From NCBI GenBank assembly GCA_963829955.1, contig CAWHKS010000018.1, positions 74,593 to 138,592 of the forward strand: DNA of 64,000 nucleotides, given 5' to 3'. This DNA is from DASTFY01 sp963829955 (GTDB lineage Bacteria > Actinomycetota > Acidimicrobiia > Acidimicrobiales > Ilumatobacteraceae). The notes below the pieces were generated by a model. It saw nothing but the letters and a program-made list of their open reading frames with translations, was not told the DNA's origin and ran no database searches. This document shows, in pieces, positions 45,272 through 54,050 of the stretch. The translations under genes were made by a program, and so were the position numbers. Positions within the stretch are counted from its first letter, which is position 1. Every line of letters begins with the position of its first letter.

Positions 45272-46200
45272 GGGCGCACCGGCGCCTCCGGCGGCTCGGG
45301 GTCCGACAGGCCGGGACGTTGCGCGAGGACGACGCCGGCGACCACGACCAGCGCGCCGAGCCATTCGATCCACCCGACCTCCTCGCCGAGGAAGAGCACG
45401 GACCACACGATGGCCAGCACGACCTCCAGGGTCATGATCATCGCCGCGACCCGTGGGACGATGCTGCCCATGGCGTGGAGCAGGAAGGTGGTGGCAGCCA
45501 CCGTCGGGATGAGCGCGAAGAGAATCACCTCGAGCACCAGGCTCGATGACTGCGGCGTGATCAGCCCACCGACGAAGGCGAACGGCGTGACCACCAGCCC
45601 CGCCCCAACCGTGTTCCAGGTCGCGATCACGAGGCTGTCGACGCCGGACGGGACGAAGTGCCCGTGCAGCACCATGTACGCGGCGAAGAGCACGGCTTGG
45701 GCGAGGGCCAGCAGCACGCCGGTCAGACCGAACTCGCCCGTCCCCGTGAGTGCCTCGGGCACCGTCAGCACGACACCGGTGGTGACGAGCGCCAGCGCCA
45801 GCGCGGTGACGCGGTCGAGGCGGTGGCCGAGGGCCATCGAGCCCAGCACGACGAGCGCGGGGTACACGTAGAAGATCACGATGTAGACGGAGGCGTCGAG
45901 CCGGTCGAGCGCCGCGAACCCGACCAGCACCATGACGCCGAAGAGCCCGCCGAGGCTCACGAGCAGGGGCCACGGCGCCGAGAACGGATCCGGCCCTCCC
46001 CGGCGGCGTCGGACGGCGAGGATCGCCCAGAGGACGGCCGAGGCGAGGAGGAAGCGCCAGAACAGCAGGGACGCCACCCCGAGGGCGCCGAGGAGGTCCT
46101 TGCCGACCACCGCCGACAAGGAGAAGGCGCACACGCTGGCCGTCGCCCACGCAACCCCGCGGGCGCTCGTGGTCCGCTCGGCGGTGGTCGGGCGGTCCAC
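45259..46200 (-). CDS. EamA/DMT family transporter
   Basis: This 313-residue protein starts at GTG 46200 and has about ten membrane helices in two EamA repeats (GVAWATASVCAFSLSA..., GLTGVLLALAQAVLFAAYM...). The end of repeat 2 is WSVLFLGEEVGWIEWLGALVVVAGVVLA. DMT proteins export amino acids and metabolites by proton antiport. Its place at the end of the ligase locus makes export of the ligase product a reasonable idea, though it could act on its own. Confidence 0.85.
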   Translation of the reverse strand: MDRPTTAERTTSARGVAWATASVCAFSLSAVVGKDLLGALGVASLLFWRFLLASAVLWAILAVRRRRGGPDPFSAPWPLLVSLGGLFGVMVLVGFAALDRLDASVYIVIFYVYPALVVLGSMALGHRLDRVTALALALVTTGVVLTVPEALTGTGEFGLTGVLLALAQAVLFAAYMVLHGHFVPSGVDSLVIATWNTVGAGLVVTPFAFVGGLITPQSSSLVLEVILFALIPTVAATTFLLHAMGSIVPRVAAMIMTLEVVLAIVWSVLFLGEEVGWIEWLGALVVVAGVVLAQRPGLSDPEPPEAPVRPHAA

Positions 46201-46288
46201 GCTCCGAGTATCACCTACAGCGTCGGCGTGAACGCAGGCCGCCCGGGGATGCGAGGATTTCCCACCGGGCGAGCCTGAGGGGAGGGCC

Positions 46289-49200
46289 ATGACCACGATC
46301 TCGACCGGCACGGCAACGGTCGATGGTGTCGGTGTCAGGGGGGCTTGCCTCGGGGGCGAGGTGCACAAGGGGCTCCCCACCGATCGTGGGGGTGGCCGCG
46401 GGAGCGCGGCCCTGGATGACGCGTTGCGTGAGATTGCAGCGATCGACGCCGGCATGGCCACGTTCGCGGTGCGTGCCGAGTTGACGGTGCACCCCACGTG
46501 GCCGACGAGTGGCCCTTCGCGGGGCGGGGAGCCGGCGCGGCACAAGGACGAGGAGCCACGGCTGCTGCTCGACGGTCCGGCGCTGCAGCCAGGTGAGGTC
46601 GGCCAGATCGCGATGGTCGAGGAGGACGGGATCCTGCGCTTCGTGCTCCCGGTCGAGGGGACGCGCAACCAGTTCGACGTCCCTCTCGGGGACAGCTTGG
46701 CCGCCGGCGAACCGGGTGAGCGCGGTCTCAGCTTCAAGGCGGCGGCGCTGGCCATCCGTGTGGTGGGCGTGCTGGGCGGCCGCAAGCTGGCCAACGCCGG
46801 CTTCCGGCTGGGGGTGCGCGCCATCGAAGACCGCGCCCGCCCGCGCGGGCTGCGCACGTTCCTCTCCACCGGGTTCCGGAACAAGCCCGACGACCGAACC
46901 ACCGTGACGTTCTCATCCGGCCCGTCGGCGCTGCTCCTGCTACACGGCCTCAACAGCTCCAGCCACAGCTGCTTCCGCTTCTCGACCGACTTCGTGCGGG
47001 TCATCGAGAAGCAGTACGGCGGTCGGGTGATCGCGTTCGATCATCCGACCCTCGGCTACTCACCGGAGGAGAACACGGCAGAGCTGGCGGAGCTGCTGAG
47101 CGCGTTCCGTCTCGACGACGTCGACATCCTGGCCCACTCCCGCGGCGGGCTCGTCGCCCGGGCCCTCGCCGCCGAGTCGTTGGACAGCGTGCACCTCCGG
47201 TCGATCGTCTACGTGGCCACACCGAACGGCGGTACGCCGCTGGCCGATTCGCAGCACCTCGGGCAGTTCCTCAGCCTGGCCACGAACGTCATCGGCTTCA
47301 TCCCGGACAACCCCGTCACCGACGTCGCCGGGATCGTCCTGGAGGTCCTGCGGGAGTGGCTCCTGGATCCCGTCGGCGAGCTGCCCGGCATCGCGGCGAT
47401 GAAGCCCGACAGCGAGGTCCTGACCGAGCTCAACCAGCACCCGCCACAGGTCGTGCAGCGAGCGATCGCATCGGCCTTCGAACCGCGCTCGAACCAGGGC
47501 GCGCTCATGCGGCTGCGAGACCTGGTGATGGACCAGCTCTTCCTGGGCAACGACAACGACCTGCTGGTCCCGACCCGCTCGACCTACCACCGCTGCGACC
47601 AGTTCCACATCCCGCCCGACAGTCGGCTGGTGTTGGACACGACCTTCGGCGTGTGCCACAGCCAATTCTGGACCGAGCCCCAGGTGACGGCCTGCCTGGA
47701 GCGGTGGCTGCGGCCGGACGTCGAGGTCAGCGAGATGGAAGGCGTGCCACCGGAGCTCACTGACCCCGCCGCCGAGCTCGACGACGCAATTACGACGGGC
47801 GACGTGCGCGCCATGCGCCGCGCCATCCGGGTACTCGGGAACGACAAGCTCGACGTCGTCACCGAGCTCGTCGGTGGTCCCTTGCCCGGCGGCGCGCGCG
47901 ACCGCGCACTGTCGACCAAACGGGGGACGGTCGTCGTCCTCCCCGGGGTCATGGGCTCGCGGCTGACGACGACGGCGAACGGGCGCGAGGTGTGGTTCAG
48001 CCCGTGGCACCTGCTCCGGGGGCGGTTCACCGACCTCCGGCTCGATGTCGACGAGCCGATGGAGGTCGAGGTCACAGGGCTCGTGCGCCAGTACCTGCCG
48101 CTGCTCGCCCAGCTCGACCGGTCATGGGACGTCGTGCCGTTCGCGTACGACTGGCGCCGATCGATCAAGACGAACGCCACCGCGCTGGCCGAGCACCTCA
48201 CCGCGAACGGCATCGACATCGCGGGAGACCGGCCCGCCCACTTCGTCGGCCACTCGATGGGCGGGCTCGTCGCCCGCTCGTTCCTGCACGAGCATGGCGA
48301 GGAATGGCAGCGCGGCTCGGGCCGGCTGGTGCAGCTGGGCACCCCCAACTGGGGCTCGTTCGCCATGCCGCTCGCCGTGTGGGGCGAGGAGCGGCTCGTG
48401 CGCGCCCTCGCCCTCGCCGACGTCTTCCACAACGAGGGAGACATCCTCGACACCCTGGCTTCCTTCCCGGGCGTGTTGGACCTGTTCCCCTCACCCGAGC
48501 GCCTGATCCCCGGCACGAGCGACGCCTCGCACAAGCGGCTGTACGAGCGCGAGGTCTGGCCGGAGCGGACGGGTTCGAACTTCCAGGCAGGGCTGAGCGA
48601 AGCCCTGCAGTTCCACGCGACCTACAAGTCCGCGGCAGTCGAACGCATGATCTACGTGGCCGGCGACAACCAGAGCACCCCCTACCGCGCCAGGGTGGAG
48701 GCGGACGGGCAACTCAGCTTCGGGGTGACGCACAGCGGCGACGGCAGGGTCCCTCACTTCTTCGGCCATGAAGGCCTGACCAGCGACCTGTCGGTGTTCT
48801 TCGCCGAGTCCGACCACGGTGCGCTGATCAGCGACCAGAAGGTCCTCACCGCGCTCGACGACCTGCTCGACACCGGCACCACCGAACTGCTGCCCAAGTC
48901 CTCGGCCAGCGCTCGGAGCTCGGCGGGCGCCGAGCCCGAGGTCTGGCTCAAGGCGTCGGAGCTCGAGCGCGGGTTCGCCGCCAGCGAGCGGGGAGACGGC
49001 AGCGCACAGGACAGAGGCGCACGGCTCCTCGGTGCCAGCGAGATCTATCTGGGCGCGTCAGGTGCGCGCCGCCCGGTGCGGGCGCCCGTTCGGGTGCGCA
49101 TCGTCCACGGCAGCCTGGAGCAGGCCCGCCACCCAGTGGCCGCTGGCCGGTACAAAGGGATACCGATCGCCGGCGCGCTCGCCTACATCGACGATCGGTT

Positions 49201-51898
49201 CGGCGGAGCGCTCAGCGAGCTGAACGACGCCGGCCTGTATCCCGACGACGCCGGCACGGGCCGATACCTCCGGGCACCCGAGAACGTCTATCCCGTCGGC
49301 GCCATCCTGCTCGGCCTCGGTGAGTTCGGCTCGTTGACGCCCGACCTCCTGGCGCGGGCGGTCGAGCGCGGCACCGCCGACTACGCCCTGGCCGCCAAGC
49401 GACAGTCCGCCGGCCATCTGGACATGGGCGTGTCCGCCGTGCTCGTCGGGACGCCGGGGCGCTACGGACTGACCATCATCACGTCGATCCTGGCCACCAT
49501 CCGGGGGGTGGCGCGGGCCAGTGCAAACCTGGGGAACAAGGTCACGATCCACGAGCTCGAGATCATCGAGCTGTCGGAGGCCCGGGCGCTGGAGGCGGCG
49601 ATCGCCCTCGAACGGCTGGGCGACTCCGCGGAGCTGACGACGATGGACGTGCCGATCGAGATCGACACCACGATCGAGTCCCGGCCCGGCGGACGGCCGG
49701 GCAGCCACGGGTATGAAGAGTCTGGCGCCCCCTGGCCGCGCCTGATGCTGGAGTTCGAGGATCACGAGGATCACCGCGAAGAGGACGACAACCTTGCCGA
49801 GCGTCCGTCGGACGCGGTGCGGAAGCTGCGATACGTGTCGATGGGCCGGCGGGCCCAAGCCAGCAACCTCGAGGTCGACGTCGTGCTCAGCCAGATCGAT
49901 CGTCACGTCCGCGCCGCGATCCAGGATCCTCGCGCCGACGCGCAGACCAACAACACCCTCTTCGAGCTCCTGCTCCCCAACGACGCCAAGCTGGAGCTGG
50001 AGACGTTGGAGAACCTCCATCTGCTCGTGGACGAGTCGACGGCGTGGATCCCCTGGGAGATGGTCACCGGGCGGGACACCACCGGCCGGAGCAGCCGTCC
50101 TCTCGCGTTGCGGGCCGGGCTCCTTCGCCAGCTGAAGCCGCGGGAGCGGGAGATCCCCCGGAAGGTCCTGCGGGCCGTCACCGACCATGCGCTCGTCATC
50201 GGTGACCCTCCCAGCGATCTGCCCCGCCTCCCCGGGGCTCGGCAGGAAGCCAAACTCGTTGCCGACGCGCTCGGACAGGCCGACTTCATCGTGAACCCGT
50301 GCATCTACGAGGACGAAGGCGGCGCCGAGGGACAGGCGGCCGGGTTGCTCGACGAGTTCTTCCGGCACCACTACCGCGTCATCCACGTCGCGGGGCATGG
50401 CCGCTTCGACGCCGAGTCCAAGGACCCGCTGCGCAACGGCATCGTCATCAGCGCCGACGAGATCCTGGGGCCGGTGCAGTTCCGGCAGCGCCTTGTCGCC
50501 CCCGATCTGGTCTTCCTCAACTGCTGCCACATCGGCCGCCTCGACCCGCTGTCCGACAACGCTGACGATCGTTCGCACTACGCCCACCTGGCCGCCAGCC
50601 TCGCCCTCGAGCTGCTGCGGTCCGGCGTGACCGCCGTCGTTGCCGCCGGATGGGCCGTCAACGACCGTCAGGCATCGGAGTTCGCGAGCCGGTTCTACCG
50701 CTGCATGCTCTCGGGCGAGAGCTTCGGCGAGGCCGTGAAAGAAGCGCGGACGGCGGCGTTCGACGACGGTCGGACCAACACCTGGGCGGCGTACCAGTGC
50801 TACGGCGACCCGGACTTCCAGCTCCGGACCGAACGTTCCCACGGCAGCCGCAAGCAGACCGTGCACTCGCCGCGCCACCTGATCAACGAGCTCACGGCGG
50901 TGGAGAAGCGCGCGGGAGACGCCGTCTACAGCGAGCACACCGCCGAGGTCGTGAAGAGCATCCGCCTGCTGCAGGCCGACGCCGAACAGCGCTTCGCCGA
51001 CAAAGCCGAGGTGTGGCTGGCACTAGCACGGGCATATGCGGAAGCCGGGGCGTTCGCACGCGCCGTCAAGGCATACCGGGACGCGATCGAGAAGGACACG
51101 AAGTCCGAGCGCAGCGTGCGCACGATCGATGCCTACCGCCAGCTCGCCAACCTCGAGGCTCGCGTCGCCGCGCAACGGGCCAATGAGAGGCCGGATCCGT
51201 TCGACTTCGGACTCGACGAGCAGGGTGTGAGGGAGGATCCGGCCGAGTTGTTCGATCTCGCCGAGAAGCGGTTGGCCGACCTCGCTCCTCTCGATCAGTC
51301 CGCAGAGTGGAACGCGATCAGGGGCAGCCTGTTCAAGAAGCGGGCGAGCACCCTCATCGGCGACGCCCAGCGCGAGGAGCTGCGACGTTCGATGGACGCC
51401 TACCGCGCCGCCGTGCGGGTGAACAACCCGCTGGAGTCCGCCGATGTCCACTTGGACGTGTACCACTCCTCTCTCACACTGCTCATGGCCTACGCGCTCG
51501 GCTGGCCCGACGACGCACCGATCCGCGAGACGTACCTCGAGCGTCTGGCGTTGCAGAAGGCGTCGTACGACCCCGAGGCGGGCGACTACTGGGAGCGGGC
51601 CAGGATCGCGGACATCAACGCCGCCGAGATCGTCACCGGAGGCCGCCTGATCAAGGAGCCTGATCGCCAGGACCTCGTCCAGGGCTTCGTCAACGCGTTC
51701 CGGGTCCGATCGACGATGCGGAACCGGTCATCGGTCATCGACAACTACCGCGACCTCGGCCTCCTGCTGCCGAGCAAGAAGCTGCGGGAGGCGGCCCTTC
51801 GGGTGGCCAAGGACCTCGAGGAGTTCCGCCCGCCACGCGTCGCTCGTCCGGGAGCAGCACCCACCGGCTCCGCGGGAACGGGAGCCGGCGTGCCATGA
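46289..51898 (+). CDS. Giant double-lipase/CHAT-domain/TPR-like protein
   Basis: The protein has 1869 residues, with a strong site (GAGGGGAGGG) just before ATG 46289. A first alpha/beta-hydrolase has nucleophile AHSRGGLVAR (Ser284). A second, LCAT/PGAP1-like, has GTVVVLPGVMGSRL, FAYDWRRSIK and GHSMGGLVAR (Ser656). A further alpha/beta domain of unknown type (about 910-1110) precedes a CHAT caspase-like domain with ALVIGDPP, His1370 in VIHVAGHGRFD and Cys1413 in LVFLNCCHIG. The tail (about 1560-1860) has helical repeats such as VWLALARAYAEAGAFARAVKAY. No signal peptide or membrane helix is seen, so it is cytoplasmic. It could process proteins or lipids on a trigger; function is inferred. Confidence 0.85.
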   Translation: MTTISTGTATVDGVGVRGACLGGEVHKGLPTDRGGGRGSAALDDALREIAAIDAGMATFAVRAELTVHPTWPTSGPSRGGEPARHKDEEPRLLLDGPALQPGEVGQIAMVEEDGILRFVLPVEGTRNQFDVPLGDSLAAGEPGERGLSFKAAALAIRVVGVLGGRKLANAGFRLGVRAIEDRARPRGLRTFLSTGFRNKPDDRTTVTFSSGPSALLLLHGLNSSSHSCFRFSTDFVRVIEKQYGGRVIAFDHPTLGYSPEENTAELAELLSAFRLDDVDILAHSRGGLVARALAAESLDSVHLRSIVYVATPNGGTPLADSQHLGQFLSLATNVIGFIPDNPVTDVAGIVLEVLREWLLDPVGELPGIAAMKPDSEVLTELNQHPPQVVQRAIASAFEPRSNQGALMRLRDLVMDQLFLGNDNDLLVPTRSTYHRCDQFHIPPDSRLVLDTTFGVCHSQFWTEPQVTACLERWLRPDVEVSEMEGVPPELTDPAAELDDAITTGDVRAMRRAIRVLGNDKLDVVTELVGGPLPGGARDRALSTKRGTVVVLPGVMGSRLTTTANGREVWFSPWHLLRGRFTDLRLDVDEPMEVEVTGLVRQYLPLLAQLDRSWDVVPFAYDWRRSIKTNATALAEHLTANGIDIAGDRPAHFVGHSMGGLVARSFLHEHGEEWQRGSGRLVQLGTPNWGSFAMPLAVWGEERLVRALALADVFHNEGDILDTLASFPGVLDLFPSPERLIPGTSDASHKRLYEREVWPERTGSNFQAGLSEALQFHATYKSAAVERMIYVAGDNQSTPYRARVEADGQLSFGVTHSGDGRVPHFFGHEGLTSDLSVFFAESDHGALISDQKVLTALDDLLDTGTTELLPKSSASARSSAGAEPEVWLKASELERGFAASERGDGSAQDRGARLLGASEIYLGASGARRPVRAPVRVRIVHGSLEQARHPVAAGRYKGIPIAGALAYIDDRFGGALSELNDAGLYPDDAGTGRYLRAPENVYPVGAILLGLGEFGSLTPDLLARAVERGTADYALAAKRQSAGHLDMGVSAVLVGTPGRYGLTIITSILATIRGVARASANLGNKVTIHELEIIELSEARALEAAIALERLGDSAELTTMDVPIEIDTTIESRPGGRPGSHGYEESGAPWPRLMLEFEDHEDHREEDDNLAERPSDAVRKLRYVSMGRRAQASNLEVDVVLSQIDRHVRAAIQDPRADAQTNNTLFELLLPNDAKLELETLENLHLLVDESTAWIPWEMVTGRDTTGRSSRPLALRAGLLRQLKPREREIPRKVLRAVTDHALVIGDPPSDLPRLPGARQEAKLVADALGQADFIVNPCIYEDEGGAEGQAAGLLDEFFRHHYRVIHVAGHGRFDAESKDPLRNGIVISADEILGPVQFRQRLVAPDLVFLNCCHIGRLDPLSDNADDRSHYAHLAASLALELLRSGVTAVVAAGWAVNDRQASEFASRFYRCMLSGESFGEAVKEARTAAFDDGRTNTWAAYQCYGDPDFQLRTERSHGSRKQTVHSPRHLINELTAVEKRAGDAVYSEHTAEVVKSIRLLQADAEQRFADKAEVWLALARAYAEAGAFARAVKAYRDAIEKDTKSERSVRTIDAYRQLANLEARVAAQRANERPDPFDFGLDEQGVREDPAELFDLAEKRLADLAPLDQSAEWNAIRGSLFKKRASTLIGDAQREELRRSMDAYRAAVRVNNPLESADVHLDVYHSSLTLLMAYALGWPDDAPIRETYLERLALQKASYDPEAGDYWERARIADINAAEIVTGGRLIKEPDRQDLVQGFVNAFRVRSTMRNRSSVIDNYRDLGLLLPSKKLREAALRVAKDLEEFRPPRVARPGAAPTGSAGTGAGVP

Positions 51899-51908
51899 TC
51901 GAACCGCC

Positions 51909-52472
51909 ATGGACGAGGACGTCGAGCTGATCTCGCGCCGGCGTGTGTTCGACGACTACCTCAAGGTCGACGAGGCGATGGTGCGTGTCGGCGGGGAGGT
52001 TCAGCGGCGCATGTCGCTCGAGCGGGGGGACTCCGTTGCCGCCGTCGTCGAACGCCGCGAGGACGGCGCCGTCCTCCTCACCCGGCAGTTCCGCTACCCG
52101 ACGCTGGAGCATGGGCCGGGCTTCCTGCTCGAGCTGCCCGCAGGAACCATCGACGGGGACGAGGAGCCGGTCAGCGCCCTGCGCCGCGAGCTGATCGAGG
52201 AACTGGGGTACGAGGCCGGACACGTTGAATCGATCGCCACCTTCTACGTCACGCCGGGCGGCTCCAGCGAGCGGATCTTCCTCTACTCCGCCCAGGTCGG
52301 CGACGACGACCGGGTCGGCGACGGTGGCGGGCTCCCGTCGGAGGGCGAGGCGATCGAGATCGTGGCGGTGAGCGTCGATGATCTCCTGGCCATGGTGGCG
52401 GACGGCACCATCGAGGACGCCAAGACGATCATCGGTGCCTGGTGGCTGGAACGTCGCCGGGGCGGGGGCTGA
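51909..52472 (+). CDS. Nudix hydrolase, ADP-ribose pyrophosphatase-like
   Basis: This 187-residue protein has a full Nudix box, GTIDGDEEPVSALRRELIEELGYEAG (G-x5-E-x7-REUxEExGU, written in two parts at about residues 80-105). It also has the upstream RQFRYPTLEHGPGFLLELPAG of the ADP-ribose/nucleoside-diphosphate-sugar clade. The end carries an insertion GDDDRVGDGGG. It starts 10 bases after the giant protein stop in the same direction and is probably co-transcribed, which links a nucleotide-hydrolysing enzyme to the CHAT protein. Confidence 0.85.
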   Translation: MDEDVELISRRRVFDDYLKVDEAMVRVGGEVQRRMSLERGDSVAAVVERREDGAVLLTRQFRYPTLEHGPGFLLELPAGTIDGDEEPVSALRRELIEELGYEAGHVESIATFYVTPGGSSERIFLYSAQVGDDDRVGDGGGLPSEGEAIEIVAVSVDDLLAMVADGTIEDAKTIIGAWWLERRRGGG

Positions 52473-52478
52473 GGCGGC

Positions 52479-53072
52479 GTGAGCGGCCCCGACGCGAAGA
52501 AGGACGACCTCCTCCACTACTTGCAGGTGGCGCGGGAGGCCGTGCTGTGGAAGCTGGACGGGCTGTCCGAGTACGACATCCGCCGTCCGCTGACGGCCAC
52601 GGGAACCAACCTGCTCGGCCTGGTCAAGCACCTGGCCAGCGTCGAGCTGGAGTACTTCGGCGAGGTGTTCGGGCGGCCATCCGGCCTCCCGCTCCCCTGG
52701 TTCGAGGACGATGCCGAACCGAACGCCGACCTGTGGGCGACGGCCGACGAGTCACGAGAGGAGATCGTCCGTCTCTACCGCCGGGCCTGGGACCACTCGG
52801 ACGCCACGATCCAGGCCCTGGATCTCGATACCCGTGGCCACGTGCCATGGTGGCCCGAGGGCCGCAACCGGCCGACGCTGCACCTGCTCCTCGTGCACAT
52901 GACCGCCGAGACCCACCGTCACGCCGGCCACGCCGACATCGTGCGGGAGCTGATCGACGGGGCGGTCGGCCACCGAGCCGCGGTGGACAACATGGCCGAG
53001 GGGGACGCCGCGTGGTGGGAGGACTACCGCGCCCGCGTCGAGGCGGCAGCACGACAGGCCGACGAGGGCTGA
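52479..53072 (+). CDS. DinB family protein
   Basis: This 197-residue four-helix-bundle protein starts at GTG 52479, six bases after the Nudix stop. The metal-ligand histidines are in LVKHLASVELEYF and in HMTAETHRHAGHADIVRELID, the classic DinB/DUF664 spacing. Members bind a divalent metal and some are thiol-dependent transferases. The role here is unknown. It is followed 6 bases later by the proline iminopeptidase gene. Confidence 0.82.
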   Translation: MSGPDAKKDDLLHYLQVAREAVLWKLDGLSEYDIRRPLTATGTNLLGLVKHLASVELEYFGEVFGRPSGLPLPWFEDDAEPNADLWATADESREEIVRLYRRAWDHSDATIQALDLDTRGHVPWWPEGRNRPTLHLLLVHMTAETHRHAGHADIVRELIDGAVGHRAAVDNMAEGDAAWWEDYRARVEAAARQADEG

Positions 53073-53078
53073 GGCGAC

Positions 53079-54038
53079 GTGGGCGGATGGGCGGCCGTCG
53101 AGCCATACAGCGCGGGGATGCTCGACGTGGGCGACGGCCACCAGGTCTACTGGGAGGTCAGCGGGGCGCCGGCCGGGAAGCCGGCGGTGCTCCTTCACGG
53201 TGGACCGGGGTCGGGCTGCGCGCCGGGCTGGCGACGATGGTTCGACCCGGAGCGCTACCAGCTGGTCGCGTTCGACCAACGCAACAGTGGCCGGAGCACC
53301 CCGCATGCCAGTGAGCCCGAGGTCGACCTGTCGGCCAACACCACCCAGCACCTCATCGGTGACATGGAGCTCCTGCGGGACCACCTCGGGATCGACCGCT
53401 GGCTCGTCTGGGGCGGGTCGTGGGGCACGACGCTCGGGCTGGCGTACGCCGAGGCGCACCCGGACCGGGTCAGCGAGATGATCCTGGTGAGCGTCGGGAC
53501 CACGACCCGGGCGGAGGTCCAGTGGGTGACGAGGGCGATGGGCCGGGTGTTCCCCGCCGAGTGGGACCGGTTCGTGGCCGCCGTCCCTGAGTCGGAGCGA
53601 GCGGACGATCTCGCCGCCGCGTACAGCCGGCTGCTGCACAACCCGGATCCGGACGTCCGCGAGCGGGCCGCCGGAGAGTGGTGTGCGTGGGAGGACACCC
53701 ATGTCGCCACGACTCCGGGCTACGTCCACGACGACCGCTACGACGATCCACGGTTCCGGCTGTGCTTCGCCCGGCTCGTGACCCACTACTGGAGCAACGC
53801 GGCCTTCCTCGACGACGGGGAGCTCCTGGGCGGGCTCGATCGGGTGGCGGGGATCCCCGCGGTCCTAATCCACGGTCGCCTCGACATCAGCGCCCCGCCC
53901 GACATCCCCTGGCTGCTAGCACGACGCTGGCCCGCGGCCGAGCTCGTGCTCGTCGAGGACGCGGGCCACGGTGCCGGACATCCCACGACCGACCGGGCCA
54001 TCCTTTCTGCGGCGACCCGGTTCGCCGAGGGAGGTTGA
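53079..54038 (+). CDS. pip: Proline iminopeptidase-like alpha/beta hydrolase
   Basis: This 319-residue protein is of the S33 family: LLHGGPGSGCAPGWRR (oxyanion loop), DQRNSGRSTPHA, nucleophile VWGGSWGTTLGLAYAEAHP, Asp in AVLIHGRLDISAPP and His in VLVEDAGHGAGHP. The HGGPG and RSTPH segments are diagnostic. It should remove N-terminal proline from peptides in the cytoplasm. Start is a GTG 6 bases after the DinB stop. Confidence 0.88.
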   Translation: MGGWAAVEPYSAGMLDVGDGHQVYWEVSGAPAGKPAVLLHGGPGSGCAPGWRRWFDPERYQLVAFDQRNSGRSTPHASEPEVDLSANTTQHLIGDMELLRDHLGIDRWLVWGGSWGTTLGLAYAEAHPDRVSEMILVSVGTTTRAEVQWVTRAMGRVFPAEWDRFVAAVPESERADDLAAAYSRLLHNPDPDVRERAAGEWCAWEDTHVATTPGYVHDDRYDDPRFRLCFARLVTHYWSNAAFLDDGELLGGLDRVAGIPAVLIHGRLDISAPPDIPWLLARRWPAAELVLVEDAGHGAGHPTTDRAILSAATRFAEGG

Positions 54039-54050
54039 CGGAGGTTGACG

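Noticed and set aside
45259..47004. A longer EamA frame reaching into the giant gene
   Set aside because: The added N-terminus has no membrane or protein character and overlaps the opposite strand of the giant protein; GTG 46200 is a sensible start.
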